From JANSXG01 sp024743075 (GTDB taxonomy: Bacteria; Planctomycetota; Phycisphaerae; Phycisphaerales; UBA1924), in assembly GCA_042140185.1 (NCBI GenBank), contig CP159477.1:1984001-2048000 (forward strand): 64,000 bases of DNA, in the 5' to 3' direction. The notes below the pieces were generated by a model. That model ran no database searches, was not told the DNA's origin, and saw only the letters and a program-made list of their open reading frames with translations. The translations under genes were made by a program, and so were the position numbers. This document shows positions 9,252 through 18,526 of this stretch, piece after piece (within the stretch, counting starts at the first letter, position 1; each line of letters begins with the position of its first letter).

Positions 9252-10037
9252 TCAGGCGGCGGCCTTCTCCTCCTCGTCGTCGGTTTCGCCCCGACCGGAA
9301 GGTGGGAGGAAGGTCTTGAGCTTCTGCTCGACGACGCGGGGGTTATCGCCGGACTGGATGGACATGACACCCTTCACGATGATCGACTTGATGAGCACTT
9401 CTTCCTCGCTGCGCAACGCCAGTTTGTCGGCGAGCGGAAGAAAGAGCACGTTCGCGACCACTGCCCCGTACATTGTCGTAAGCAGGGCGGCGGCCATACT
9501 CGCACCGATCGCGGAGGGGTCGCTCATGTTCGCGAGCATCGCGACCAGACCGATCAGTGTGCCGATCATGCCGAACGCCGGTGCGTAGCGGCCGGCCGCA
9601 TCGAACATGCCTTTGCCGACGCCGTGGCGGGTCATCATGTTCTCGACGTCGGCTTCGAGGATCTGTTCGATCAACTCGGGGTCGGTCCCGTCGACGGCCA
9701 TCTTGATGCCGACGATGAGCAGATCGTCTTTCATTTCGGCGGTCATGCCCTCGAGCGCGAGGATGCCGTCGCGACGGGCAATCTCGGCGAACCCGACGAG
9801 CTGCTCGATCAAGGAGTTGGGATCGGTTTTCGCGCCCTTGATGACTTTCTGGGCGACCTTCGGGAGGCCGAGAAGAGAGGCCAGGGGGAACGCGGTCAGC
9901 AGAGCCGCGATGCAACCACCGATCACGATTACCAGCGACGGTACATCAACGTACGCGCCGAACGAACCGCCCATGACCATAGCGATCAGGAGCAGCGCGA
10001 AGCCGAGAACGATTCCGATTATCGTCGTGATGTCCAT
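9252..10037 (-). CDS. motA: MotA, flagellar stator proton/sodium channel protein
   Basis: MotA forms the ion channel of the stator with MotB. The protein begins MDITTIIGIVLGF; I chose ATG 10037 because GGGAGG lies seven bases upstream, rather than the longer in-frame start at 10061. Four membrane helices are visible, with PSLVIVIGGCIAALLTAFPL early and the conserved late pair around YAPAFGMIGTLIGLVAML and GASMAAALLTTMYGAVVAN. The C-terminus is charged and acidic. It is followed by motB. Confidence 0.97.
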   Translation of the reverse strand: MDITTIIGIVLGFALLLIAMVMGGSFGAYVDVPSLVIVIGGCIAALLTAFPLASLLGLPKVAQKVIKGAKTDPNSLIEQLVGFAEIARRDGILALEGMTAEMKDDLLIVGIKMAVDGTDPELIEQILEADVENMMTRHGVGKGMFDAAGRYAPAFGMIGTLIGLVAMLANMSDPSAIGASMAAALLTTMYGAVVANVLFLPLADKLALRSEEEVLIKSIIVKGVMSIQSGDNPRVVEQKLKTFLPPSGRGETDDEEEKAAA

Positions 10038-10154
10038 GAACACCCTCCCGGCCGCGCCCATCGCGACGGGTCCCTGTATTCATGTGGATCGACGGGATCG
10101 GGCCCCGACTTCACGCCCGCGCAGGCAACTGGCCCCAGTTCGTCCGAATTACCG

Positions 10155-10352
10155 CTAACGGGTATCGGCGAGGCCGCGGAGCAATCGCCCGTACTCGACA
10201 GCGAGACGGACGATGTCGTTGCTCGTCTCACGCACCATGTAGGTGTCACCGGTCGTGAGCTTGATCAGCGTATCCGGAGCGGACTCGACCGTCCGGATAA
10301 GTTCGGCGTTGAGCACGAAGCGGCTGCCATCGAGTCGCGTGACCGTGATCAT
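10155..10352 (-). CDS. flbD: FlbD/SwrD family flagellar protein
   Basis: This 65-residue protein is a typical FlbD/SwrD-family member (the small one found after flgE, unrelated to the Caulobacter FlbD regulator). It shows MITVTRLDGSRFVLNAELI, then IRTVESAPDTLIKLTTGD and VRETSNDIVRLAVEYGR. In Bacillus, SwrD raises motor torque. It sits between flgE and motA, as in Gram-positive and Thermotoga operons, which fits a stator-related job. A gap of about 117 bases to motA shows no gene. Confidence 0.9.
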   Translation of the reverse strand: MITVTRLDGSRFVLNAELIRTVESAPDTLIKLTTGDTYMVRETSNDIVRLAVEYGRLLRGLADTR

Positions 10353-10443
10353 GAGTCAAAGCCCTCCGAAGACGCCGGGCGTCTCCGGTCATCATCGGCC
10401 CGAGAACCACGCGGCTTCAGTCAGACGGGGGGTACGGGTGGAG

Positions 10444-12204
10444 TTATCGGCCGAGGACGAGGAGCTGGTTCATCAGCTCGTTGGTCGTGGTAACGACCCG
10501 AGACGCGGCCGAGTAGCCCGTTGACGTCAGGATCATATTGATGAACTCCTGCGACAGATCGACGTTCGAGAGTTCGAGCGCTCCACCGATGATTCTGCCC
10601 GTGCCGAACTCGAGCGGTTCGGTGATCAGCGCGGTGCCGGAGTTTGGGCCCACGGCGAACAGGTTGTTCCCCGAGTCAACGAGGCCCTCCGGGTTGGTGA
10701 AGTTCGCGATCGCCAGCTGGCCGATGGTGCGCGTCAAACCGTTTGTGAAGCCACCGGTGATCGTGCCGTTCTCGCCAACGGAGAAAGAGGAAAGAACGCC
10801 GAGCGGCGAGCCGTCCTGAAACACCGCAGCGAGCGTGGATCCTCCACCCGTGTTCGAGAGCGCGGAAACCTGATCGGCATCGCTGGCGAAACGCAACGCG
10901 ATCTGCAGCGGGTCCAGAGCACCCGTGTTGAAGCGGTCGACCTGGATGTTGTACTGCCCGGTGGTCGAGAGTTGGCCGAAGTTGTCGAACTGCAGCATCG
11001 GCAAGTCTTCGGAGCCGGCTGCGAAGAGCGTTCCGTTCTCAAGCAGGTTCGCGGCGTCGGTATCGTCGTCCGAGTGCATGTACGGGCGCCAGAAGGTGCC
11101 GCCGCCGGTCTTCGCCGAGAGGACGAGGGTGACATCGACCTGGAGTTCGGTACCGAGCGAGTCGTACACGATGAACGTCGTCCGAACGGACTCGCCGTCG
11201 GCCGACTGGCTCTTCACGGGGGCGAACGGCGTCGCGTTCGGCGGCGGACCGGCGGCGGTTCCCTGCTGCACGAAGATATCGCTGGCGTCGATCTCGAGAT
11301 CGTTGATCTCGCCGGGGTTCCCGACGATGATGATCTCATCGCCACCTGCGCCGCCGAGGCTCACGCTGCCGTCCGTCGACACGCCGGCGGGATCGGTCGG
11401 ATCGTCCCCACCGTTCTCATAGATGCCGAGGTTCACGCGGAGCCAGTCCATGTAGTCACCCAGCGTCGTCGTCGCGGTGATGTCGAACTGCGCGGTTGGG
11501 ATGACCTTTCCGCCGCGCTCGGCTTGACGGAGTTCGATGGTGTTGCCGTCCACGAACGTCCCGGGCGGGTCGAGGGCGGTCATGAGTGTTGCGGGTGTCG
11601 GCGCCACGCCACCGGTCGTGAATGTGCCGAGGCTGATGATGCTGCCCTGCTGGGCGACATCACCATCGGCGTTCAGGTTACCGCTGAAGGTGACGTTCTG
11701 GGTCGCTTCGGCGATCGTCAGCGTGCCGATCGGGATGTTCACATCTTCGACGCGTCCTTCGATGATGTTGAACTCGCTGTCTACCGGGTAGCCCTGCAGG
11801 CGATCGCCGGAGAGCGTGACGAGGTCGTTCTGGGAGTTGAACTGGAAGGCTCCGGCGCGCGTGAAGAGCCGCTCACCGGCCCGTTCGACGACGAAGAAAC
11901 CGTTGCCCTCGATCGCGAGATCGGTGTTCAGCCCGGTCGGGCTGATCGCGCCGTTGCTGAAGTTGCGCTGCGTGCCGGCCATCGTGACACCGAGGCCGAT
12001 CTGGCCGGGGTTGGACCCACCGGTCGACGCGTTCGGCGAGGTGCCGAGGCTAAAGGTACGATTGAAGGCCGATGAAAACTGGAGACGGTTCGACTTGTAG
12101 GCCGTCGTATTGACGTTCGAGATGTTGTTGCCGATGACGTCGAGCTGCCGGGCGTTGCTGTTCAGACCAGCGAGACCCGTGAACAAAGCGGTTGTGGATG
12201 CCAT
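10444..12204 (-). CDS. flgE: FlgE, flagellar hook protein
   Basis: FlgE polymerises into the flagellar hook. The 586-residue protein has the rod/hook N-terminal motif (FTGLAGLNSNARQLDVIGNN, then ISNVNTTAYKSNRL), a FlgE signature LAIEGNGFFVV, a variable surface domain, and the C-terminal helix LSNVDLSQEFINMILTSTGY followed by SAASRVVTTTNELMNQLL. Both terminal heptad regions needed for axial packing are intact. It is larger than the enteric hook protein (about 400 residues) because of the middle domain. It follows flgD and a small unknown gene. Confidence 0.97.
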   Translation of the reverse strand: MASTTALFTGLAGLNSNARQLDVIGNNISNVNTTAYKSNRLQFSSAFNRTFSLGTSPNASTGGSNPGQIGLGVTMAGTQRNFSNGAISPTGLNTDLAIEGNGFFVVERAGERLFTRAGAFQFNSQNDLVTLSGDRLQGYPVDSEFNIIEGRVEDVNIPIGTLTIAEATQNVTFSGNLNADGDVAQQGSIISLGTFTTGGVAPTPATLMTALDPPGTFVDGNTIELRQAERGGKVIPTAQFDITATTTLGDYMDWLRVNLGIYENGGDDPTDPAGVSTDGSVSLGGAGGDEIIIVGNPGEINDLEIDASDIFVQQGTAAGPPPNATPFAPVKSQSADGESVRTTFIVYDSLGTELQVDVTLVLSAKTGGGTFWRPYMHSDDDTDAANLLENGTLFAAGSEDLPMLQFDNFGQLSTTGQYNIQVDRFNTGALDPLQIALRFASDADQVSALSNTGGGSTLAAVFQDGSPLGVLSSFSVGENGTITGGFTNGLTRTIGQLAIANFTNPEGLVDSGNNLFAVGPNSGTALITEPLEFGTGRIIGGALELSNVDLSQEFINMILTSTGYSAASRVVTTTNELMNQLLVLGR

Positions 12205-12281
12205 CGTGACGAACCTTCCCTCGCACTGTTGAGTTGGCGGGCCTCCGTGCCCTGTTCACCCCGTCTCCGACGGGAAGACAT

Positions 12282-12821
12282 TCATTTCGCGTCGCTTGCC
12301 GACTCCGCGGTCGCGACAATCTCGCCGAGCGATCGGTTCGAGATCCAGCCGATGCGCATCGCGCCGACTCGCTTCGCAGATTCCGTGCCAGACTCGATCT
12401 CGGCGAGGTCGGCGAGCGGGCCGACCTCGTCCCCGGTCGTTTGGATCACGAGAAACGCGGTTCCGTCGAGCGAGAGCACGCTCGCATCCTCGGACTGCAG
12501 ATCACGCAGGGCACGGGTCGCGACGTCCGCACGCAGCAAACGCCCATCGAGCGCAACGATTACGGAATCGACTCCCGCGGCTTCTGCGCGGTCCAGCGAT
12601 TCTTCGATCACCGTGATCGCGCGGTCGACCGGGTCCTCGCGACCGGTTCGCTCCCAGGAGACGGCGCGATCCGAGCGGACCTGACCCGCACGCGCAGCGC
12701 GGATCATCGACGAAAAATCGATCTGGCCGGCGTTCCCGGATGCGCCGCGCGGTCGCTGAGCTTCTCCGGGGCGAACGCCGGAACCGAGTTTCTTTAGCAG
12801 TTCAACCGGAAGGATGGCCAC
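12282..12821 (-). CDS. Flagellar-operon protein of unknown function between flgD and flgE
   Basis: This 179-residue protein lies exactly where many bacteria keep a small flagellar-operon protein of the TIGR02530 type, between flgD and flgE. The central part (ITVIEESLDRAEAAGVDSVI, then VALDGRLLRADV and SLDGTAFLVI) resembles that family, which reads roughly as a helix followed by a short beta region, but the match is weak. N- and C-terminal parts are polar with no membrane segment or signal peptide, so it is probably cytoplasmic. AGGGAG lies eight bases before the GTG start. Function is unknown. Confidence 0.6.
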   Translation of the reverse strand: MAILPVELLKKLGSGVRPGEAQRPRGASGNAGQIDFSSMIRAARAGQVRSDRAVSWERTGREDPVDRAITVIEESLDRAEAAGVDSVIVALDGRLLRADVATRALRDLQSEDASVLSLDGTAFLVIQTTGDEVGPLADLAEIESGTESAKRVGAMRIGWISNRSLGEIVATAESASDAK

Positions 12822-12845
12822 GCGTGTTGCTCCCTGACAGTGGGA

Positions 12846-13403
12846 TCAGAGGCCTTCTTTCTCGTCATCCTCGTCGGGCTCGTCGGGGCTGTCTGGCTCA
12901 TCCGGTGCGTCGGGGTCTGCAGGCTCATCGCCATCGGGGCCGTCGACCGGATCGCCCGAGCCATCATCCGGATCGCCGATCGCGATGATGTCCGGATCGA
13001 TGATCTCCTGCACGCCGTCGAGCGGGACCGTGTACCCACTGGACAGGTTGAGCTGGATTCCATCGCGCGTGATCGTCACCGAATCCACAAAGCCGGCGAC
13101 CTCCGTCGAAGACGCGGTCTTTCCGGTGATGAACTTGCCCACAAGTGAGCTCGACGATGCGATCTCGTTCTGGCGGACCATCGTCTTCAACTGATCGGAA
13201 AGTGAAAGGTCCGACTCGATCGACCGGATCAGGCTGATCTGCTCGAGAGTGTCCTTCGTTTCGTTGGGCGCGAGCGGGTCCTGGTTCGTGAGCTCCGCGA
13301 AGATGATCTCGAGGAAGTCAACGCTGGACATCGCGCTGAACGCATCGGTCGCGCCCGCCGGAGCGTTGGCTGAAGATCCTGTGCTACCCGAAATCGCTGA
13401 CAT
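12846..13403 (-). CDS. flgD: FlgD, hook assembly scaffold protein
   Basis: FlgD caps the growing hook. The conserved N-terminal region is present: SSVDFLEIIFAELTNQDPLA then PNETKDTLEQISLIRSIES, followed by SSSLVGKFITG, the usual second motif. The C-terminal FlgD Ig/tudor part is short (FVDSVTITRDGIQLNLSSGY), and the protein ends in a tail of about 50 residues made almost entirely of Asp, Pro and Glu. That acidic tail is unusual for FlgD. The gene lies after fliK. Confidence 0.93.
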   Translation of the reverse strand: MSAISGSTGSSANAPAGATDAFSAMSSVDFLEIIFAELTNQDPLAPNETKDTLEQISLIRSIESDLSLSDQLKTMVRQNEIASSSSLVGKFITGKTASSTEVAGFVDSVTITRDGIQLNLSSGYTVPLDGVQEIIDPDIIAIGDPDDGSGDPVDGPDGDEPADPDAPDEPDSPDEPDEDDEKEGL

Positions 13404-13485
13404 CGCGTGGTACTCCCGAGGGACGGCGCAGCGCCGCCCTGATCCGATCTACCGCGAATGCCGTGCCAACCGTGACGCAGCCCCG

Positions 13486-15027
13486 TCAGGCGACCGCGTC
13501 GAGCCCGAGGCGCAGGGACTGCTCGAAGTCGGACTCCAGCTCGTCGTGCGCGTGCTGGGACCATTCGCCACGCTGACCTTGGTTCTCCGCGTCGGCGCGC
13601 CCACGACTCTGCTCTCCTGCGGCGTCATGTCGATTGTGCTGACCGTGTTGGGCCGTCTGCTCGCCGCCGCGGTTGTTCGCGTTGCTCTCCGCCTGGGCCG
13701 ATCGCGCGAGGGCGGGCGAAACATGCGTTTCGACCCGCTCCACGGTCATGCCGCGTTGCTCCAGCGACTGACGCAGTTCGGTCATCTGTCCCTTGATCGC
13801 CTGGTACGCCGCGATATTGCCGACATCGAACTGAACCGAGACGCGACCGTTCTGCATCGACATTTCGATACGGACCTCGCCGAGCGATGCCGGGGAGAGC
13901 CTCATCGTCAGCGCCCCGCCGCCCTGTCGAAGGACGGCGTTCATACCACGGGCAACGGCCTTGCCGGTCGGTGCTTCGCCCTCACGGATTGCGTGGGTGG
14001 CAGAGCGATCCGGTGCCTGAATCGAACTGTTCGCGAGTCGATCAGCGGCGTTCGGCATAGGTGCCTTCTGGACCTGCGCGGCCTCCGGCGGCGCCGCGTC
14101 CGCCCGCGTTGCTACGGGATCCGCCTGCGAACGGGCGTGCTCGGCGCTTCGCTGGACGGGACGGGTCTTGGGCGGCTCGTCGGCGATTGCGTTCGTTTCG
14201 CGCACTGGCTCAGCGCTCGGCGGCATCGCTGTGGGGGCGTCTCCCCCGCGTGTGGATTGAGAACGCTCCGTCTGAGAGTCGTCACCCCGATGCTTCGCTT
14301 CATTCCGCCGGTCAGCGCCAGCATCGCTGTTGTCATCGTCGCTCTGCGGATCACCGGCAGTCTGATCATTGATTGATGAGGCCGATTCGGAAGACTGCTT
14401 CGAAGCGATCTCGGATCTCGGACCGGTTTGCTCGGATTCTCGGGTCGACTCCGACTTCGCGCGATGCGGCGTGCTCTGCACGGTCTGTTCCTGGTGATTC
14501 TCGCGAATTTTCGCGTCAGATGGCTGAGGTTGACCTGCGTCCGTCCCGGTTTGCTGGGCGGTACGACCGGTGGATCTCTGCTCACTCTTTGGGGCCGCGA
14601 CGACGCCTTCGCGCGCCTCGGTGTTCGCGGGTTCGGCATCAGCAACGATGTGACTCGCGGGCTGCTCGCCCGGCTGCGACGAACCCGATGCCTCTGATTC
14701 CCCTGTCGAACCGGTGGGATCGACCTCTGGCTGCGCTGCACGGGGGTCCGCCGAATCGGCCTGGGCATCCTCGCCCGTGTCTCGCGCCCCCGTTTCGTTC
14801 CGCTCTTCTGGCGACGGAACCCGATCGTCGTCCGGTTTGGCTTCGGTGGACTCATCCACAGGCCGGGCTTCGGCTTGAACTTCGGGATCGACATCCCCGG
14901 CGGACTGGACGCCTCCGTCGTCAGCCTGATCGGATCGGGACTCGCCGGGCTGCCTCGATGCGCGGTCGGTGGTGTGGCTGGTCACATCACCGGCGAGTTC
15001 GGAGGACTGGCGGGTCTTCGAGCGCAC
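13486..15027 (-). CDS. fliK: FliK, flagellar hook-length control protein
   Basis: FliK measures hook length and triggers the FlhB switch. The protein has a long disordered Ser/Glu/Gln/Asp-rich N-terminal part, as expected, and a C-terminal Flg_hook domain with LTMRLSPASLGEVRIEMSMQ, NGRVSVQFDVGN and LRQSLEQRGMTVERVETHV. The GTG at 15027 is only the first usable start in this frame; the frame stays open to 15199 without an ATG. An ATG at 15176 in another frame would join through a one-base indel at the C6 run near 15115, so the true protein is probably longer. Confidence 0.88.
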   Translation of the reverse strand: MRSKTRQSSELAGDVTSHTTDRASRQPGESRSDQADDGGVQSAGDVDPEVQAEARPVDESTEAKPDDDRVPSPEERNETGARDTGEDAQADSADPRAAQPEVDPTGSTGESEASGSSQPGEQPASHIVADAEPANTEAREGVVAAPKSEQRSTGRTAQQTGTDAGQPQPSDAKIRENHQEQTVQSTPHRAKSESTRESEQTGPRSEIASKQSSESASSINDQTAGDPQSDDDNSDAGADRRNEAKHRGDDSQTERSQSTRGGDAPTAMPPSAEPVRETNAIADEPPKTRPVQRSAEHARSQADPVATRADAAPPEAAQVQKAPMPNAADRLANSSIQAPDRSATHAIREGEAPTGKAVARGMNAVLRQGGGALTMRLSPASLGEVRIEMSMQNGRVSVQFDVGNIAAYQAIKGQMTELRQSLEQRGMTVERVETHVSPALARSAQAESNANNRGGEQTAQHGQHNRHDAAGEQSRGRADAENQGQRGEWSQHAHDELESDFEQSLRLGLDAVA

Positions 15028-15198
15028 TTCCTGCCGCTCAGGAGCAAGATGTGCGGCAAAACCCGACGATCCCTGCGCATCCGCGAGTTGACGAGCAGGT
15101 GAGTTCGTCGCCCGGGGGGAACGCTCGGCGATAGCGCCTGAAACGACTGTGGCAGACTTACGCGTCCGGAGACCATGTGCGCTCGCTTTCAGGCCTCC

Positions 15199-15879
15199 TC
15201 ACTCGTTCGTGGAGAGACCGTAGGTTCGCACACCCTCCAGCAATCGGGCTGCCAAAGCCGGATCGCGTTGTTCGAATTCTTCGATGATCTTTTTCGCAGA
15301 CATCGGCTTCATAGCGTTGAGGTAGCTGACGACGTCTTCCTCGTTGCCCCGGTCGATCAGGGACTGGAACATGTTCGCCGCCACATCCGATTTCGAGGAC
15401 TCGTAGAGCTGCAGCGCCCGTTTGAACTGTTTCGATTGCTCCAGTTCCGCGATCTCCGCACGCCGGGTCTCGAAGGCGTCGCGCGTCTTCTCTAGTGCTT
15501 CGCGTTCGGCCGCGATGGCGTCCAGTTCGGCTTGAAGCTGACGCTGGAGATCACGCGTTTCCCGTTCCATCCGCTCGAAACGCTGACGTGAGACCTCGTC
15601 GACCTCGCGCAGGATGTTCAGCCGGTCCTTGGCGCTGATCGGGACCGCGCCGAGATTGCCGCCGTCTTCGAGACGGGCACGCTCCGATTCGGCCTCGGAT
15701 TCCGCTGCGCGATCGGCTTCGAGTTGCTCGGCGACAGTCGGTGCGACCATCGCCCGGATCTCCTCCAGGCGGTCGAGCGTGAGCCGGTCGCTCGAGACGA
15801 GCCATCCGACAAAGCCGAGGATCGCCAGGAGGTTCGCCACGGCGATCGTCGAAACCACGAGCCAGGCCGATCTGATCAT
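15199..15879 (-). CDS. MotE/YlxF-like flagellar protein with MgtE-N-like end
   Basis: This protein occupies the ylxF position of Bacillus, between fliJ and fliK. It has one N-terminal membrane helix (AWLVVSTIAVANLLAILGFV), a long coiled coil rich in Glu/Arg/Ala (about residues 60-160) and a C-terminal segment with MFQSLIDRGNEEDVVSYLNA and MKPMSAKKIIEEFEQRDPAL, the MgtE-N-like module of MotE/YlxF proteins. I use ATG 15879, which overlaps the fliJ stop as ATGA and has TGGAGGTG before it. It is probably a periplasmic or membrane chaperone for motor or hook parts; the exact role is not known. Confidence 0.75.
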   Translation of the reverse strand: MIRSAWLVVSTIAVANLLAILGFVGWLVSSDRLTLDRLEEIRAMVAPTVAEQLEADRAAESEAESERARLEDGGNLGAVPISAKDRLNILREVDEVSRQRFERMERETRDLQRQLQAELDAIAAEREALEKTRDAFETRRAEIAELEQSKQFKRALQLYESSKSDVAANMFQSLIDRGNEEDVVSYLNAMKPMSAKKIIEEFEQRDPALAARLLEGVRTYGLSTNE

Positions 15880-16346
15880 TGCACACCTCCAAGCACTGTC
15901 CACCCGACCCGAGCCGAAGCCAGATCATCCAGTTCCGTGCGCTCGGCACGCTGCCGGTCCGACTTCCACGCGTCGAAACGGTTCTCTTTGAGCTTCTCGA
16001 TGCTTCGCCGATCCTTCGCCCGCTCAACCAGCACAGCTCGCTCCGCCTCGAGTCGCTTGAGCACGCCGGAGAGTTTGAGGACAAGTCCGTCGGCCTCGGC
16101 GCGCATGCGGTGCATCGCGTGCGTCTGCCAGGCCGCCTCGCGCGCATCAACCGATGCTTCGTGTTGTGAACCCAGGCGCTCGCGAAGGTCCGAGCGACAT
16201 TGCTCGATGCTGGCGTGGCACTCTCGGATCCGATGCTCGATCGATCGGTACTCCGCTTCGATCGCGGACACGATCATCTGCTGATCGCGCTCGGCCCGTT
16301 TCCGCATCTCAAGAAGCGCCTGAAGTTGGAATCGGAACTTCGCCAC
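15876..16346 (-). CDS. fliJ: FliJ, flagellar export chaperone/ATPase stalk
   Basis: FliJ is the coiled-coil stalk of the FliHI ATPase. The 156-residue protein starts with FRFQLQALLEMRKRAERDQQ, the FliJ N-terminal pattern, and is almost all helical with heptads throughout. It follows fliI by three bases and overlaps the next gene as ATGA, which suggests translational coupling. Sequence identity to known FliJ is always low, so context carries much of the call. Confidence 0.88.
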   Translation of the reverse strand: MAKFRFQLQALLEMRKRAERDQQMIVSAIEAEYRSIEHRIRECHASIEQCRSDLRERLGSQHEASVDAREAAWQTHAMHRMRAEADGLVLKLSGVLKRLEAERAVLVERAKDRRSIEKLKENRFDAWKSDRQRAERTELDDLASARVGWTVLGGVQ

Positions 16347-16349
16347 AGA

Positions 16350-17756
16350 TCAGCCCCCCCGCTTCGCGCCGGGGCGAGGAGCCGAACCGCGTGCCTTCGA
16401 AGCTTCGACAAGAGTCTCCAGCTCCCGGGCGACCTGGGTGAGGCTCGCGATCGCATCATCGAAACCGACGACTTCATCGGTCGCCTGAGTAAGCACCGCG
16501 TCGATCTTCGGCTTGAGCGCCACCGCGGCGTCGGTCAACGGGTCGGCCCCCGGCGTGTAGGCGCCGATCTGAAGGAGCTCCTCGACATCGCGGTAGGCCG
16601 CGAGCGCGGTCGCGACTCGCTGCCGCGCCTTGAGGTGGTCCAGTTCGCAAATCTCGTTTGCGACGCGGCTGACCGAGTCGAGTGCGTCGATGGCCGGGAA
16701 ATAGCCCTTCTGCGCGAGGGATCGAGACAAGATCACATGCCCGTCGAGAATACCTCGCACCGCGTCGGCCACCGGCTCGGTCATATCGTCGCCCTCGACG
16801 AGCGTCGTGTAGAGGCCGGTGATGCTCCCCGCTCTCGCGCTACTATCTGCCCGAATTGAGCCGGCCCGCTCCAGCAGAACCGGCAATGCGGCGAACACGC
16901 TCGGTGTGTACCCGCGAGTCGCGGGGGGCTCACCGACGGCGAGCCCGATCTGGCGCTGCGCGTGCGCGAGGCGGGTCACCGAGTCCAGCATAAGCATGAC
17001 ATCGCGTCCGCAGTCGCGGAAGTACTCGGCGATCGCGCAGGCCGCGTTCGCGGCTCGAACGCGCATCAGAGGCGACTCGTCAGAGGTTGAGACGACCACT
17101 ACCGACCTGCGCATTCCTTGCTCGCCGAGCGATTGCTCGATGAAATCGCGAACCTCTCTGCCTCGCTCGCCGATCAGGCCGATCACGTTGACGTCCGCGC
17201 CGTGCTCGCCGCAGATCGTGCCGCGTGCGATCATCCCCAGCAGCGTGGACTTGCCGACGCCGGGTCCGGCGAAGATACCCAGGCGCTGGCCGCGTCCGAG
17301 CGTGGTCATCAGGTCGATCGCGCGCACGCCGGTCGGAAGCGGCTCTCGTACTCGCGATCGGGCCATCGCGCCGATGGGCTCGGGGTAGAGGGGCTGCGGG
17401 TGTAGGTCCTGCAGCGGTTCGCCAGCGTCGATCGGCTGGCAGAGCCCGTTCACGACCCGGCCGAGCATGCTGTCGCCGACATCAACGGTCGGTTGGGTCG
17501 CGATGGACCCCACACGGTCGCCTGGGCGCACGCCGTTGGTCTGACCGAGCATCATGACGATCGCGCGTCGGCCGTCAAACCCGATGACCTCGCCCAGCCG
17601 GTCGCCGCCGGATGAACACACCGCGACGAGCGCGCCGATCACGACCGGGAAGTCATCGACCAGCACAGTGAGGCCCTGCACCGCGCCGACGCGCCCCTCG
17701 ACACGAACCGGATCCATCCGTCGCACGCGGCCGATGCTTGCTGCGAGCAAACTCAC
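16350..17756 (-). CDS. fliI: FliI, flagellar export ATPase
   Basis: FliI is the F1-beta-like ATPase of flagellar export. The 468-residue protein has Walker A GPGVGKST (in LGIFAGPGVGKSTLLGMIAR, near residue 165), the Walker B region VMLMLDSVTRLAHAQRQIGL and the FliI/YscN motif GEPPATRGYTPSVFA. The N-terminal beta domain and C-terminal domain are present at normal length. Its start overlaps the fliH stop by four bases. Confidence 0.97.
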   Translation of the reverse strand: MSLLAASIGRVRRMDPVRVEGRVGAVQGLTVLVDDFPVVIGALVAVCSSGGDRLGEVIGFDGRRAIVMMLGQTNGVRPGDRVGSIATQPTVDVGDSMLGRVVNGLCQPIDAGEPLQDLHPQPLYPEPIGAMARSRVREPLPTGVRAIDLMTTLGRGQRLGIFAGPGVGKSTLLGMIARGTICGEHGADVNVIGLIGERGREVRDFIEQSLGEQGMRRSVVVVSTSDESPLMRVRAANAACAIAEYFRDCGRDVMLMLDSVTRLAHAQRQIGLAVGEPPATRGYTPSVFAALPVLLERAGSIRADSSARAGSITGLYTTLVEGDDMTEPVADAVRGILDGHVILSRSLAQKGYFPAIDALDSVSRVANEICELDHLKARQRVATALAAYRDVEELLQIGAYTPGADPLTDAAVALKPKIDAVLTQATDEVVGFDDAIASLTQVARELETLVEASKARGSAPRPGAKRGG

Positions 17757-18523
17757 GCGTCAGCCTCCGAATCGTCCGCATCCGGCGAGACGGCGTCGAG
17801 TCGGTGCTCCAGACGCTCGTCGCCGATCAGCAACTCAACCATGCGATCGATCTGAGCATCAACGGACGCGTCGATAAGCCCCTTCTCCGTGCGGAGGACG
17901 ACGGATCCACGCCGGAGCGTATCGTCCTCGGTGAACTCGATCGGAGAGTCGGCGATGCGTTGACGAGAAAGGACGGGTGCGATCCGGTCGCAGGCTTCAC
18001 GATCCTCAGGATGGACCAGCACCGAAAGGCGGGTTGCGCTCAGAACCAGCTTCAGCGCGGTGTCGAGCTGCGACTCGACCACAGCGGTATCCAGTTCCAC
18101 AACCCGCTTCGTGACGCGCTCGGCGAAGGCGCACGCGAACGTTAGCACATCGCTCTTGGTCTCAAGCAGCACGCGTTCGCGCTCCGATTCCATCGATTGG
18201 AACGCGTTACCGAGCGACTGCTCGATGGACGCGACCCTTTCGGCACATTCGGCGTAGGCCTTCTCGGCTCCGTCGCGTTCGCCCTCCTCGATCCCTTTCG
18301 CGAACCCCTCTCGGTACCCGTCTTCGTAGCCGCGTTCGGCGGCGCCTTCGAGGATCCGGTCACGCTCCGCCCGTGCCTCGCGCAGTATGCGGTCGCGCTC
18401 GGTCAGCGCCTCGTCGCGCAGCCGATCCGCTTCGCGGCGCAGGTCACCGAGATTCAGCACGATCGCGTCTCGCGCCGCGCCGCCGAGTTGGCCTGTTTGA
18501 TCAGCGCCATGACTGTACCGCAC
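17753..18523 (-). CDS. fliH: FliH, regulator of the flagellar export ATPase
   Basis: FliH binds and restrains FliI. The protein has the expected middle region with a glycine-spaced helix (GYEDGYREGFAKGIEEGERD), a coiled coil, and the C-terminal V-ATPase-E-like domain (LSVLVHPEDREACDRIAPVL and TLRRGSVVLRTEKGLIDASV). The annotated start is GTG 18523. A better N-terminus, MALIKQANSAA, begins at ATG 18510 in another frame and would run into RDAIVLNLGDL after a one-base indel near 18470-18488, so a fresh frameshift is likely here. Confidence 0.85.
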   Translation of the reverse strand: MRYSHGADQTGQLGGAARDAIVLNLGDLRREADRLRDEALTERDRILREARAERDRILEGAAERGYEDGYREGFAKGIEEGERDGAEKAYAECAERVASIEQSLGNAFQSMESERERVLLETKSDVLTFACAFAERVTKRVVELDTAVVESQLDTALKLVLSATRLSVLVHPEDREACDRIAPVLSRQRIADSPIEFTEDDTLRRGSVVLRTEKGLIDASVDAQIDRMVELLIGDERLEHRLDAVSPDADDSEADA

Positions 18524-18526
18524 CGA

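Noticed and set aside
8082..10493. Long open frame on the plus strand opposite motA/motB
   Set aside because: It is the antisense of well-supported stator genes, has low-complexity His/Gly/Asp-rich content and no ribosome site.
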